Assembly: GCA_965601455.1 (NCBI GenBank)
Contig: OZ271831.1
Location: 1,674,001-1,738,000, forward strand
Source: JANQEU01 sp965601455
GTDB taxonomy: Bacteria; Bacteroidota; Bacteroidia; Cytophagales; Cyclobacteriaceae
Reading direction: 5' to 3'
DNA: 64,000 bases
Of this stretch, positions 42,577 through 53,000 are shown piece by piece. Positions within the stretch are counted from its first letter, which is position 1, and every line of letters starts with the position of its first letter. Under the pieces are notes generated by a model that saw only the letters and a program-made list of their open reading frames with translations, had not been told where the DNA came from and did no database searches. The position numbers and the translations under genes were made by a program.

Positions 42577-43425
42577 ATGCGCGCAATCTGGAAAGGACAT
42601 ATTCGATTCTCTATGGTAACGATTCCCATTAGGATCTACAATGCGATAGACACAGCGCAATCCGTATCATTCAATCTCCTATCCAAGGAAGGTAATAATC
42701 CCGTGAAATACGAGAAGCGTGACAAAGTCACCGGCGACCTCCTTCGACAGGAGGATATAGTGAAGGGGTATCAGTATGAACCCGGTCAATATGTGATCAT
42801 AGAACCGGATGACTTTGAAAAGGTTAAACTGAAGAGTACTAAGGTCATTGAGATTGAAGGATTCGTAAATAAGGAAGATGTCCACCACACCCTATTTGAC
42901 GCACCCTATTTCGCCGGTCCCGATGGAGATGTTGCAGGGAAGACGTACGGGTTATTATGCCAGACATTGAAAGAAACCGGAAAGGTCGGAGTGGGCAAAG
43001 TAGTGCTGCGAGACAGGGAGAGTGTGGTACTTCTTACTCCTCATGAATCAGGAATTTTATTGTACAAACTTAGATATCCGGAAGAAATTAGATCGATAGT
43101 TAATGTTCCCAACGTGACTCCGGATTTGGAAGATGCCGAGGAGGAACAATTGAAGCTTTCGAAGATGCTGGTAGACAGCATGACAAAGAAATTTAAGGAC
43201 ATTAAATTAGAAGACAAATACAACTCCGCCCTTCGCGAAATGATTAATAATAAGATCGAAGGTAAGGAGGTTGTTACAGTGGGTGAGGAAGAGCCGGAAG
43301 TAGTAGATATCATGACTGCCCTGAAGGCCAGTATTGATGCGGCGAAGTCAACGAAAAAACCAATGGAAAAAGCTTCTGGTGAGACCGAGGAGAAGACCAG
43401 TAAGAAAGTAAAGAAAGCAAGCTAA
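42577..43425 (+). CDS. ku: Ku protein (NHEJ DNA-end binding)
   Basis: 'MRAIWKGHIRFSMVTIPIRIYNAID' is the classic bacterial Ku start; 'VKYEKRDKVTGDLLRQEDIVKGYQYEPGQYVIIEPDDFEKVKLKSTKVIEIEGFV' and 'KTYGLLCQTLKETGKVGVGKVVLRDRESVVLLTPHESGILLYKLRYPEEIR' complete the core. 282 residues. The Lys/Glu-rich C-terminal tail (~255-282, 'KKVKKAS') is like tails that aid DNA binding and LigD contact. A 149-nt gap separates it from ligD, so it may have its own promoter; two further genes follow with 6-nt gap and 4-nt overlap. Confidence 0.97.
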   Translation: MRAIWKGHIRFSMVTIPIRIYNAIDTAQSVSFNLLSKEGNNPVKYEKRDKVTGDLLRQEDIVKGYQYEPGQYVIIEPDDFEKVKLKSTKVIEIEGFVNKEDVHHTLFDAPYFAGPDGDVAGKTYGLLCQTLKETGKVGVGKVVLRDRESVVLLTPHESGILLYKLRYPEEIRSIVNVPNVTPDLEDAEEEQLKLSKMLVDSMTKKFKDIKLEDKYNSALREMINNKIEGKEVVTVGEEEPEVVDIMTALKASIDAAKSTKKPMEKASGETEEKTSKKVKKAS

Positions 43426-43431
43426 TTATCA

Positions 43432-44025
43432 ATGGCAAAGATCATTAAGTTTCCTGTATCTCCACCCCAGAAGAAAGGGGCACGAAAAGTCAGGAGAAGG
43501 AAACCCGATCCGGAGGAGTACGGGCAGCTGAATCTCTTTGATCAGTCCAAAGTCGTTGAAATAAAAAAAGGGAACTACTTTGAAGAGGCATTAAGATATG
43601 ATGAACAAGGGGACAGCAGGGCAGAAGAGCTTTATGAGAAAGCAATAGAACATCATTTGTCTATAGCTGATGCATATTGTAACCTGGGCATTATCATGTC
43701 GCAGAAAAACGAGTTAGCAAGGGCTATCGGGTACCTGACCAACTGCCTTAAAGAGAACCCAAGACATTTTGAGGCGCACTATAATCTTGCGAATGTTTAT
43801 TCGGAGAAAGGCAACCTGGACCTTGCAAAGATGCACTACGAGGTAGCGATTGAGATAGAACCTGATTTTCCTAATAGTTATTATAACCTGGGTCTCGTTT
43901 GGATTTCATTGAGAGACTACAAACGAGCCAGTGAGTACATCGATCAGTACATTACCCTTTCACCAGAATACGATTTAACGACCGCAAACGAACTTCTTAA
44001 AACTCTAAATTCAATAGCACAATGA
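43432..44025 (+). CDS. TPR protein in the Ku operon with beta-clamp-like QLNLF motif
   Basis: 197 residues, no signal peptide. The N-terminal ~40 residues are unstructured and very basic ('PPQKKGARKVRRRKPDPEE') and then hold Q32-L-N-L-F36, an exact fit to the QLxLF pentapeptide by which repair proteins and polymerases bind the DnaN sliding clamp. Residues ~50-190 are TPRs: 'FEEALRYDEQGDSRAEELYEKAIEHHLSIADAYCNLGIIMSQKNELARAIGYLTNCLKENPRHFEAHYNLANVYSEKGNLDLAKMHYEVAIEIEPDF'. The gene starts 6 nt after ku and overlaps the next by 4 nt. Proposed as an end-joining accessory (inference). Confidence 0.8.
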   Translation: MAKIIKFPVSPPQKKGARKVRRRKPDPEEYGQLNLFDQSKVVEIKKGNYFEEALRYDEQGDSRAEELYEKAIEHHLSIADAYCNLGIIMSQKNELARAIGYLTNCLKENPRHFEAHYNLANVYSEKGNLDLAKMHYEVAIEIEPDFPNSYYNLGLVWISLRDYKRASEYIDQYITLSPEYDLTTANELLKTLNSIAQ

Positions 44026-44399
44026 AAGTTAAACTGTCTCCATCAGAGGTATTAAAATCTCACTTTGAAAAAATGAAGGAAGTCATTCCTGAAGTGTATG
44101 AAAGGAATGAGCCAGTCGAATCTAAGGAACAAAAGCTTTTTGATTTGATGAAGCGTACCCTGACTATTGTGGAGGCCGTTTATTTTCAAAACCGGGAAAC
44201 TTTCAATCTATCCAGGGCAGAAGAGTATGCAAGGGTTATTGAAGATCTGAAAGAACTAGGGTATTCGTATGAAGGCAACAGGGAATTGCTCGAGAAAGCG
44301 GCAACTGCTACCATTCTGGGTGCCAAACTACCGATGGAGAAAGCAAAAGGTCAGGTTGTCAAAAAGGACAAAGACGAAGATTCCAAAAAAGCGATGTAG
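44022..44399 (+). CDS. Helical hypothetical protein, last gene of the Ku operon
   Basis: 125 residues, soluble and mostly helical: 'LSPSEVLKSHFEKMKEVIPEVYERNEPVESKEQKLFDLMKRTLTIVEAVYFQNRETFNLSRAEEYARVIEDLKELGYSYEGNRELLEKAATATILGAK', ending in an alternating Lys/Asp tail 'VVKKDKDEDSKK' reminiscent of the Ku tail. Coupled to the TPR gene by an ATGA overlap. Not recognised; co-transcription with ku is the only clue. The stop is 3 nt from the convergent TolC-like gene. Confidence 0.65.
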   Translation: MKVKLSPSEVLKSHFEKMKEVIPEVYERNEPVESKEQKLFDLMKRTLTIVEAVYFQNRETFNLSRAEEYARVIEDLKELGYSYEGNRELLEKAATATILGAKLPMEKAKGQVVKKDKDEDSKKAM

Positions 44400-44402
44400 T
44401 AC

Positions 44403-45710
44403 TTATTCAGTTAGACTGGAGAGCGTACCGGTTAGTCTCTTCAGTTCAACCTCTGCCAGTTTAGCGGTCAAGAGTGCCTGGTAGTACCTTAATTGTGCAT
44501 TGATTGAGTTTACCTGTGCTTCCCTCAATTCCAAGGCGTTTGACGCCCCAAGACGAAATCTTTCCAGTGCTATCTCACTGTTTTCTATTGCTACTTTGTA
44601 GTTTCTCTCTTCCAGTTTGGATAACCTCAGGTTGTTCTGATAAGTAGTGTAGACCTGCATGATGTTAGATCGTACCTGGTACTCAAGTTCAGCGGTCTGG
44701 ATTTGTCCACTTTCCAGTTGGACTCTGGCGTTCTGATATTGACGTCTTTGATTGAATCCGTTGAACAGATTGACAGAAGCCGTGAATCCGAACCGAAAAT
44801 CATACGTTTGGTTAAGAGCCAGGAAACCTGCTTCACTTTCAAGGTTGGTGTATCCGTAACCCATATTAAAATTGAGTTCAGGCCATTTTGCACGATCGAT
44901 TTCCTGCATCTGGTTTTTCAGGATTTCCTGTGTGGTCAATTGTGACATCAACAATGGATTCCGATCTATTGATTTAGTCAGTTCATCCATGATCAGGGTA
45001 GTGTCCAGCTGAATTTCGTGCGTAAGCTCAAAGTCATAGGGCTCAGCAGCCATTTGTTGCAGCAATTGTAATTTCAGTTGTAGAATTAGTTCTTGCTGTT
45101 GAATGAATAGAGACTGGTCGGTATTGTAATCGACCTCAGCCTGAAGCAGAGAAAGTTTCGATTCCTTTCCCAAATCGTATTTTGCCTGCACGATTTCAAG
45201 TCGCTCCTTTGATAAATCAATGCTCGTTTGAAGAAGATCAAGTCTTTCCATTTCAAAGGCCAATCGATTGACACTACTGACAATACCGGCAATTACATTG
45301 TCAACTTGAAATTTAAACTCGTATTGAGCTCGTAACTCTTCATTTCCAAGCCTTTCTTTCGTTACAAACATGACCATCCCGTCGAAGAGTGTCCATTGCA
45401 GATCGATGTTACCGCCATAAAGACGACGGATTGCTCCATTTCTTGTCTGTGTATCACCAGAGACAAATTCCTGCTCTGTGTCCTGGCTACTCCTATTGAA
45501 ATTAGCGGAGGCACCTATGGTAGGAAGAAATCCGGCATTACCATATGTATTGTTGTTGCCGGCAATCACTTCATTATTCCTTGATAACTGAATGGAATAA
45601 TTATTTTCAAGGGCTACCGAAAGCGCTTCTTCCAGCGTCAACTCAGAAGATGATTGCGCTCCGCAAAGGACAGCGAGTGATAAACCGAAAAAGGATAGGA
45701 GTGATTTCAT
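44403..45710 (-). CDS. TolC-family outer-membrane efflux channel
   Basis: Signal peptide 'LLSFFGLSLAVLCGAQS', then two OEP halves: 'LTLEEALSVALENNYSIQLSRNNEVIAGNNN...GFLPTIGASANFNRSSQD' and 'EIDRAKWPELNFNMGYGYTNLE...NLFNGFNQRRQYQNARVQLESGQIQTAELEYQVRSNIMQVYTTYQNNLRLSKLEERN'. 435 residues with the long coiled-coil helices of TolC. The start shares bases with the RND pump stop (TAATG), completing a pump operon read adaptor, pump, channel. Confidence 0.94.
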   Translation of the reverse strand: MKSLLSFFGLSLAVLCGAQSSSELTLEEALSVALENNYSIQLSRNNEVIAGNNNTYGNAGFLPTIGASANFNRSSQDTEQEFVSGDTQTRNGAIRRLYGGNIDLQWTLFDGMVMFVTKERLGNEELRAQYEFKFQVDNVIAGIVSSVNRLAFEMERLDLLQTSIDLSKERLEIVQAKYDLGKESKLSLLQAEVDYNTDQSLFIQQQELILQLKLQLLQQMAAEPYDFELTHEIQLDTTLIMDELTKSIDRNPLLMSQLTTQEILKNQMQEIDRAKWPELNFNMGYGYTNLESEAGFLALNQTYDFRFGFTASVNLFNGFNQRRQYQNARVQLESGQIQTAELEYQVRSNIMQVYTTYQNNLRLSKLEERNYKVAIENSEIALERFRLGASNALELREAQVNSINAQLRYYQALLTAKLAEVELKRLTGTLSSLTE

Positions 45711-48700
45711 TAGAATCTTGCGAGTCTTTTTTGTCGGCTGGTAAGATAGATGTAGATGGCAGGGACAACGAAAAGAGTGAGGAAGGTAGCCAGTAGCAAC
45801 CCGCCTATCACAGCAACACCCATTGAAACCCTGCTTTCTGAACCCGCACCGAGAGCCAAAGCAATTGGGAGTATACCGAGAATGGTGGATAATGAGGTCA
45901 TCAGAATAGGTCGGAATCGAGCCTTCGCAGCACCGATAATTGCCTCCTCAATAGACATACCCTGAGCTTTTCTTTGGTTGGCAAATTCCACAATAAGAAT
46001 TCCGTTTTTAGTTACCAAACCAATTAACATGATCATCCCGATTTGGGAGAAAATATTAACAGTTTCATTAAAGTACCATAAGGAGAATAATGCGCCAAAT
46101 AGGGCAAGAGGGACAGTAAACATGATTATGATCGGATCTCGAAAGCTTTCAAATTGCGCAGACAGCACCAGGTAGATCAATGCTAATGCGAGCCCGAATG
46201 CGACATAAAGATTTCCGGAGCTATCACGAAATTCCTTTGATTGACCTGAAAGAGCCGTTTGATAGGTGTCGTCCAGCACGTCGGCCTTAATCCTATCCAT
46301 TTCGTTAAGCCCATCATTCAGGGTGTAGCCAGGTGCCAGGTTAGCACTAAAGGTAGCGGAGGCAAAACGGTTGTACCGGTACAGTTGGGGTGGGGTGGAC
46401 TGCTCTCGCAAGGTGATCAGGTTATCCAATTGAGTCAGCTCCCCATTTTGTGTCCGAATATACAATGATCGTAGATCTACTGGTTCATTTCGATTTTCTC
46501 TTTCGACTTGACCAATTACCTGATATTGTTTCCCATTCATGATAAAATACCCAAATCGATTGCCACTTAAGGCCAGTTGAAGGGTTTGAGCGATATCCCT
46601 TACAGATACGTCAAGGTCGTTTGCTTTCTCACGGTCAATAGATACCTCAATTTCCGGCTTGGTGAACTTTAGATCGACATCAGCATAAGAGAATACCTGG
46701 CTCTGCTGCACAGCTTCATTAAATTTGGGTATTGCTTTCTTTATGTGTTCCAGGTTTCTTCCTTGGATTACATAACTGATGGGTAGACCACCTCTTCTTC
46801 CTCCAATAGTACTTGGTTCGGATATGTAGGCTTTTGCTTTTGTATTAGCAGAAATCAATGGACGAACCTCATTAACGATTTCACTTTGACTCTTTATTCG
46901 GTCACCAGCATCGGCTAGTGTCACGCTAAGACTCGCATTGTTTACTGCGCTGCTAGCTCCATATCCCGGGGAAGTGATGGTCACAATGTTTTCTGTTTCC
47001 GGGATATTCTCAGAAATTGCATCTGATATCTCGTTAGCATACCGGTCCATGTATTCGAAAGTGGCGCCCTCAGGCCCCGTAGCTCTGACGCGGTATTGAC
47101 CTCGGTCTTCTTTTGGAGCAAGTTCTTTAGGAAGTATCGTAATGTAAAAAGCGATTAAGCCAACGGCAACCACAGCAGAAGCGGCTGCCAGCCACTTATT
47201 CTTCATGAAGTTATCCAATGCCCGATTATAGGCCTCATTTATCCGGATGAAGAAGGGTTCAGAAACCCGATAAAACCAGGTCTGTCTTTCTCTTTTCTTC
47301 AACAACCTCGTAGCTAGCATTGGGCACAAGGTAAGCGCTACGAAAGAAGAAATGATCACCGCTCCAGCTACGGTTAATCCAAACTCTCTAAACAGTCTAC
47401 CAGTGAGTCCTTCCAGAAATACAATAGGAAAGAAAACCGCAGTCAAGGCAATTGTGGTTGAGATTACTGCGAAGAAAATCTCTTCAGTCCCTTTCTTTCC
47501 GGCTTCTCTCGGGTCTAGTCCCTTTTCAATTTTGGTGTAAATATTTTCCAAAACTACGATCGCGTCATCAACGACCAGACCAATGGCCAACACTATACCC
47601 AAAAGCGTTAGTACATTAATAGAAAAATCCAGAACATACATGACAAAGAATGCCCCAATAAGAGAGATAGGAACTGTAATGACTGGAATAAAAGTGGTGC
47701 GCCAATCTCGTAGGAATAGGAAAATGATCGTGACAACCAGAAGAAAAGCAATGAAGATGGTCTGCTGTACTTCCTCAATCGAGTCCCGGATGTACTGAGT
47801 ATTGTCAAAAGCAATTGCCGTTTCAACATCCGCTGGAATATTGGATTTCATTGATTCCAGTCGTTTATAGAATTCTTCTGCAATTTCCAGGTTATTGGAA
47901 CCCGGCTGTGGTACAATAGCATTGATCACCATCGGAATACCGTTGGTACGGAGAGCTGTGCGTTCATTCTCTGGAGCAAATTCAGCATTGCCAATGTCCG
48001 AAAATTTGATCACTCCGAACTCATCATCACGGATAATCAAGTTATTGAACTGCTGGGGGGATGACAATCGCCCGACAGTACGAACAGTGAGTTCTGTTTC
48101 CGAACCCTCTATTCTACCTGAAGGCAATTCAACATTTTGGCTGTTCACAGCATTGTAAACATCCAACGGCGTAATCTTGTAGGCAGCCAGTCTTTCCGGG
48201 TCCATCCATAGTCGAATGGAATACTTCTTTGACCCCCAGACCCTAACTTCTGATACGCCTTTGATGGTTTGGAAAGTCTCTTTGAAAACTGTTTCTCCAA
48301 TTTCAGTTAACTCCAGTAGGTTCCTTTGCGGACTATAAATTCGAAGAGCGATGATGGGTCTGGAATCTGCGTCCGCCTTTGTTACTCTGGGAGGATCAGC
48401 ATCCGGTGGGATTCTTCCAATGGCTCGTGATACTCGATCCCTAACATCGTTGGCGGCAGATTCAAGGTCACTATCAAGTCCAAATTCTACTCTTATCGTA
48501 GAACGTCCGTCATTGCTGACGCTGGTAAGCGACTTAATTCCATCGATCCCGTTAATTGATTCCTCAAGAGGTTCGGTGATCTGTGTTTCAATGATATCGG
48601 CACTCGCACCAACATAGCTGGTAGAAACAGTGATAATCGGAGGGTCAACTGATGGATACTCGCGCACTCCGAGATAGGTGAAGCCAATAACGCCAAAGAG

Positions 48701-48769
48701 TGTTATAACAATTGACATGACCAGGGCCAGAACCGGCCGGTCGATACTAAGATTTGCCAGACTCGCCAT
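45710..48769 (-). CDS. RND efflux pump, HAE1 (AcrB/MexB) type
   Basis: 1,019 residues, inner-membrane proton-driven exporter. N-terminus 'MASLANLSIDRPVLALVMSIVITLFGVIGF', porter domain start 'VREYPSVDPPIITVSTSYVGASADIIETQITEPLEE', TM helices with proton-relay Asp pair in 'IGLVVDDAIVVLENI', and 'LTGRLFREFGLTVAGAVIISSFVALTLCPMLATRLLK' (conserved end of the first half). The second half repeats the fold: 'IGLVTKNGILIVEFANQRKAQGMSIEEA'. Coupled by TAATG with the adaptor upstream and the TolC gene downstream. Substrates probably hydrophobic toxins; no local regulator. Confidence 0.96.
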   Translation of the reverse strand: MASLANLSIDRPVLALVMSIVITLFGVIGFTYLGVREYPSVDPPIITVSTSYVGASADIIETQITEPLEESINGIDGIKSLTSVSNDGRSTIRVEFGLDSDLESAANDVRDRVSRAIGRIPPDADPPRVTKADADSRPIIALRIYSPQRNLLELTEIGETVFKETFQTIKGVSEVRVWGSKKYSIRLWMDPERLAAYKITPLDVYNAVNSQNVELPSGRIEGSETELTVRTVGRLSSPQQFNNLIIRDDEFGVIKFSDIGNAEFAPENERTALRTNGIPMVINAIVPQPGSNNLEIAEEFYKRLESMKSNIPADVETAIAFDNTQYIRDSIEEVQQTIFIAFLLVVTIIFLFLRDWRTTFIPVITVPISLIGAFFVMYVLDFSINVLTLLGIVLAIGLVVDDAIVVLENIYTKIEKGLDPREAGKKGTEEIFFAVISTTIALTAVFFPIVFLEGLTGRLFREFGLTVAGAVIISSFVALTLCPMLATRLLKKRERQTWFYRVSEPFFIRINEAYNRALDNFMKNKWLAAASAVVAVGLIAFYITILPKELAPKEDRGQYRVRATGPEGATFEYMDRYANEISDAISENIPETENIVTITSPGYGASSAVNNASLSVTLADAGDRIKSQSEIVNEVRPLISANTKAKAYISEPSTIGGRRGGLPISYVIQGRNLEHIKKAIPKFNEAVQQSQVFSYADVDLKFTKPEIEVSIDREKANDLDVSVRDIAQTLQLALSGNRFGYFIMNGKQYQVIGQVERENRNEPVDLRSLYIRTQNGELTQLDNLITLREQSTPPQLYRYNRFASATFSANLAPGYTLNDGLNEMDRIKADVLDDTYQTALSGQSKEFRDSSGNLYVAFGLALALIYLVLSAQFESFRDPIIIMFTVPLALFGALFSLWYFNETVNIFSQIGMIMLIGLVTKNGILIVEFANQRKAQGMSIEEAIIGAAKARFRPILMTSLSTILGILPIALALGAGSESRVSMGVAVIGGLLLATFLTLFVVPAIYIYLTSRQKRLARF

Positions 48770-49833
48770 TATTGTTCAATGTTTACTTCCATACCTTTTC
48801 TTACCTGCAATAATCCGGTGGTAATGACCACATCTCCAGCTTCTAAACCGTTAGTGATTTGAACCATGTCTTCCGTACGAATACCGGTTTCAACAATACG
48901 CTCATCCACTATTCCATCTGTATATACAAATACTTTTGTTGAGTTCAATTCAGGGATTATTGCTATAGTGGGCACCATCATAGTATTCTCCAGTTGATCC
49001 AATATCAGGTTGATTTTTGCAAACTGGCCTGGGAGTAGCTTGTTTCCAGGATTTTGGCTGTAGGCTCTTAGCTTTATGCTTCTTGATTGCGGATCAATTT
49101 GGGGCTCGAGAGCATAGATTTCTCCATCAAACGATTCTTCATATCCATCAACAGTGAATCTGAGTTTATCACCTACGTTGATTTGCTGTAGGTATTTTCC
49201 GGGAATTGAGAAATCGATTTTAACTCTTTCAATATTGTATAGTCTGGCAATCAGATCCCCAGGATTGATATAGCTTCCTTCGGATACCCCCCGCAGACCG
49301 ATACGTCCTTCAAAAGGTGCTCTGATTTTGTATTTAGCCATACGAGCTTCTAACAACTTAATATCTGCGAGCGAAGTGTTTAGTGTGGTAAGTGCTACTT
49401 CGTATTCTTCCCGGCTGATTGCCTCTTTTTCGAGTAGCTTGCGTTGCCGAAACTCATTGTCTTCGTTAAGTTTTTTTGTAAAACGAAGCTTTTCTAACTC
49501 CGCCTCTTGCTCGTCGTCATTTAAAGAAACCAATATTTGTTCTTTGGACACCGATTGACCTTCATTGAAGTGGATCTGGTCAATTTTGGCCGACACCTCC
49601 GAGTTCAGATCAACAGATTCGTCAGCGACTATGGTGCCGGTTACCCTGACCGTATAATCAATGGTTTCGGGAACGATTTCCAACCCCTGAACGGTAATGA
49701 CTCTAGGCGTGGAACTGCTATTCGCCGTGGTGTTTTTACCCTCTGAGGACAAATCTAATTTAGGGTAAGCAATAATGAAGAGTGCCGCTGCTACAAGCAG
49801 AATATATAATACGCGTTTGATAATTCGGTTCAT
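48769..49833 (-). CDS. RND efflux periplasmic adaptor (membrane-fusion protein)
   Basis: N-terminal membrane anchor 'IIKRVLYILLVAAALFIIAYPKL', then barrel-sandwich start 'RVTGTIVADESVDLNSEVSAKIDQIHFNEGQSVSKEQILVSLND', alpha-hairpin 'AELEKLRFTKKLNEDNEFRQRKLLEKEAISREEYEVALTTLNTSLADIKLLEARMAKYKIRAPFEGRIGLRGVSEGSYINPGDLI', beta-barrel and membrane-proximal domains ending 'ITTGLLQVRKGMEVNIEQ'. 354 residues. It links the pump and TolC; first gene of the three-gene efflux operon. Confidence 0.95.
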   Translation of the reverse strand: MNRIIKRVLYILLVAAALFIIAYPKLDLSSEGKNTTANSSSTPRVITVQGLEIVPETIDYTVRVTGTIVADESVDLNSEVSAKIDQIHFNEGQSVSKEQILVSLNDDEQEAELEKLRFTKKLNEDNEFRQRKLLEKEAISREEYEVALTTLNTSLADIKLLEARMAKYKIRAPFEGRIGLRGVSEGSYINPGDLIARLYNIERVKIDFSIPGKYLQQINVGDKLRFTVDGYEESFDGEIYALEPQIDPQSRSIKLRAYSQNPGNKLLPGQFAKINLILDQLENTMMVPTIAIIPELNSTKVFVYTDGIVDERIVETGIRTEDMVQITNGLEAGDVVITTGLLQVRKGMEVNIEQ

Positions 49834-50034
49834 GAGTACTAGTACAACAAAATTAACGAGAAGAAGTTTGCCTAGGATCGGAGATAGGGATAGAAGGTTA
49901 AATGTAGTCGTAAGGCGGTATTTTTCTTTTGAAATTCAGATTTCCATTAGAATCTGACTAGTAAGCACGATTGGGACCTCATTAAATAGCTTTATATTTA
50001 CTATGACTCGTCCCACAAATTATCAAAAAGCTAC

Positions 50035-53000
50035 ATGATGCCCGCTCACTACAAGTCGCTGATTGTCATAGTTTTCATTACCCTTTCACCCCTGGTAGCC
50101 AATGCCCAAATTGAGGTTACGAACATAAACGATGACAATGCCGGTTCACTGAGAGATGCAATCGGACAAGCCATCAGTAATCCTGGGCCGGATACCATTA
50201 CATTCAATGCTTCTCTTTCGGGTGACACTATTTCTCTGTTAAGCTCAATTACTATCTCAGGGGCGAACGGTGACAGCACCTTTATTCAGGGAGATATCGA
50301 CGAAAATGGTACACCGGATATCGTCCTGTTTGGAGGTAGCTACGATGGTTTGATTATTCAATCCGATAGTTGTTTGATAAATGGCCTTGTCCTCATAGGA
50401 TTTACCGGGGCCGGCAATAGTGCACTGGTCATTGATGGTGCTTCCGGAACGGTTATTTCCGGAAACTATGTCGGAACCTCTCCCAATGGACAAGCAGTAG
50501 GTGCCTCCAATTTTCGAGGAATTACTTTAGAAAATTCAGCTACTGGGAATTTTATTGGTGATGGTACAGCTGGGGGAATAAATGTTATTTCAAATAATTC
50601 TTTCGGGGTTTACATCAATTCGTCTGACGATAATACCATTTCGGGTAACATCATAGGATTGGACCTGGATGGAAATACGGATCTTGGGAATTTTGGGAGT
50701 GGAATTGAAGTCATCAATTCTGATAACACCAATATTGGTGTCAATGGAGACCAGCGCAATGTTATTTCAGGGAATGATCAGCGTGGTATAAATCTTTCAG
50801 CGAGTTTAAATACGTTAATCGTCAATAATTACATTGGCTACCCGGGTTCTGGAGTTAGCAATGTAGGGAATGGTTGGGAAGGAATTTACATCGATGCTAC
50901 TTCAGAATCCACACAAATTGGGGATGCCAGTACTGGAGGTAGAAATGTAATCTCCTACAATGGGCAGGAAGGAATTCAGGTCTTATCCAACACAAACGAT
51001 ATTCTGGGCAACTATATCGGTTTAAGACCCAATGGAGGTTCATCAGCCGGTAATGCAAATAGTGGTATTTATATTGAATCTGGTCAATTTAACGATATAG
51101 GGAATGGTACTACGGGAGGTCGGAACACGATTTCCTCCAATGGACAACATGGAATATTGGTGGCAGACGGTCCGACTTTCATCGTAGGTAATATCATTGG
51201 ATTGGCTCAGAACGGCAATCAGGACTTTGGAAATGGTCTTTCTGGCATTTTGGTTTCCGGAGGTCTTTCCACTCAAATCGGAGGTCCTAATGCTGACGAT
51301 GGGAATATAATTTCCGGCAATTCCATAGGAATCAGTATTACCGGATCAGCGGCCTCGATCTTGAGAAACTATATTGGACTGAATCTAGCGGGTAACGCGG
51401 CAAGACCTAACGATAACGAAGGAATTCGACTTACAGGTAATGCTCAAAATGTTTCCATAGGAGATGGGACATCAGAAAATGCAAACATTATTTCAGGAAA
51501 TACTTCTCACGGAATTCTGTTAAGTGGATCGAATGTATTCAGTAATACCATTGATTTCAATTACATCGGATTGGAGGACGATTTCACATCAGCATTAGGA
51601 AATGGTGGTAATGGAATCCTGATTGAAAATGAATCAAATAACAACACCATTTCCAATAATTCGATCGCTCATAATGTACTGAATGGAGTGGCGTTAGACG
51701 GCCTGAATACAGAGGAGAATCCAATATCACAGAATAGTATATTCTCCAATACGCTCAAAGGCATTAGCATATCCAACAGTGCTCAGGCAGGAATTCCACC
51801 TCCGGTAATCACTGCGTTCGGAACAGATCGGGTAATCCAGGGAAATGCTGAGGACGGTACAGTAGAGATCTTTTTTGCCTCTGCAGATGAAGGCGATCAA
51901 TATACTGCATCCACAACAGCATCAGGGGGTTCATGGAGTTTGACTTTAACTCCCGAGCAATACCCTTTGGGTCTGGATAAGGTAACCACCACAATCACCG
52001 ATGCAAATGGAAATACATCAGAGTTTTCAAATGCGATTCAATCAGCTTATGATCTTTTCGAAGTGGTTAACACGGAAAGTGAAGGTGTAGGAAGTCTGAG
52101 GTGGTGTATTGATAACGCAAATACAGTAGACGGAACACAAACCATTTCTTTCAATATTCCAACTTCTGACGACAATTATGCTATCAATAATGGCGATGAA
52201 ACCTGGACCATTGCTCCGGGCTTGGCACTACCTGAAGTGATATCCGGACAGCCAGTTGTTTTCGATGCCACCACACAACCGGGAAATGGAAATTTCAGGA
52301 TACATCTGAATGGGGGAGATTCTATCAACAAAGGCTTCGAACTCCATGGGACAGGATCTGAAGTCTATGGTTTTTACATAGAAGGGTTTAATCGTGGAAT
52401 TGAGATGGGAAATCCGGGAAACGATTTCATCATTGGTACCGCAGGTAAAGGCAATACGATCGTTCAAAATGTTACTGGAATATTTGGACTATCATCTGAT
52501 GACTGTATAATACAGGGTAATTTCATTGGTACCGACGAAAACGGAACCATGGGAATAGGCAACAGTGGTACCGGGGTAAGTTTTGGAACCTCCGTACCCA
52601 GGCAGATAATTGGGGGGCCAAACCCAGGCGATCGTAATATAATTTCCGGAAACGCGAGAGGGATTTCGACAAATCTTGCAGGTAATTCTATCATTGAAGG
52701 CAATTACATCGGAACCGATCCCACAGGAATGATAGCGATTCCGAACAATGACGGAATTAGATTGGGACAGAGTTCCAGTACCACTATTATCAATAATTTG
52801 ATTTCCGGGAACTCAGATGCAGCCATTTTATTCAATACAACCAATAGCTGCTTTGTCTATGGTAACTTGATTGGTGTTGCCGCTGATACGATTACTCCAA
52901 TGCCAAATGGAAGAGGCATCGGCACTGAGGGTTCTACCAATGTCGACAACAACACCATTGGAGGTCTTGATCCGGGAGAACCAAATTGGATAGCCTATAA

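Noticed and set aside
50380..51790. Repeated GGAAATxxxATxGG-like DNA words
   Set aside because: They code for the NYIG/GN coils of a beta-helix, not DNA repeats with their own role.
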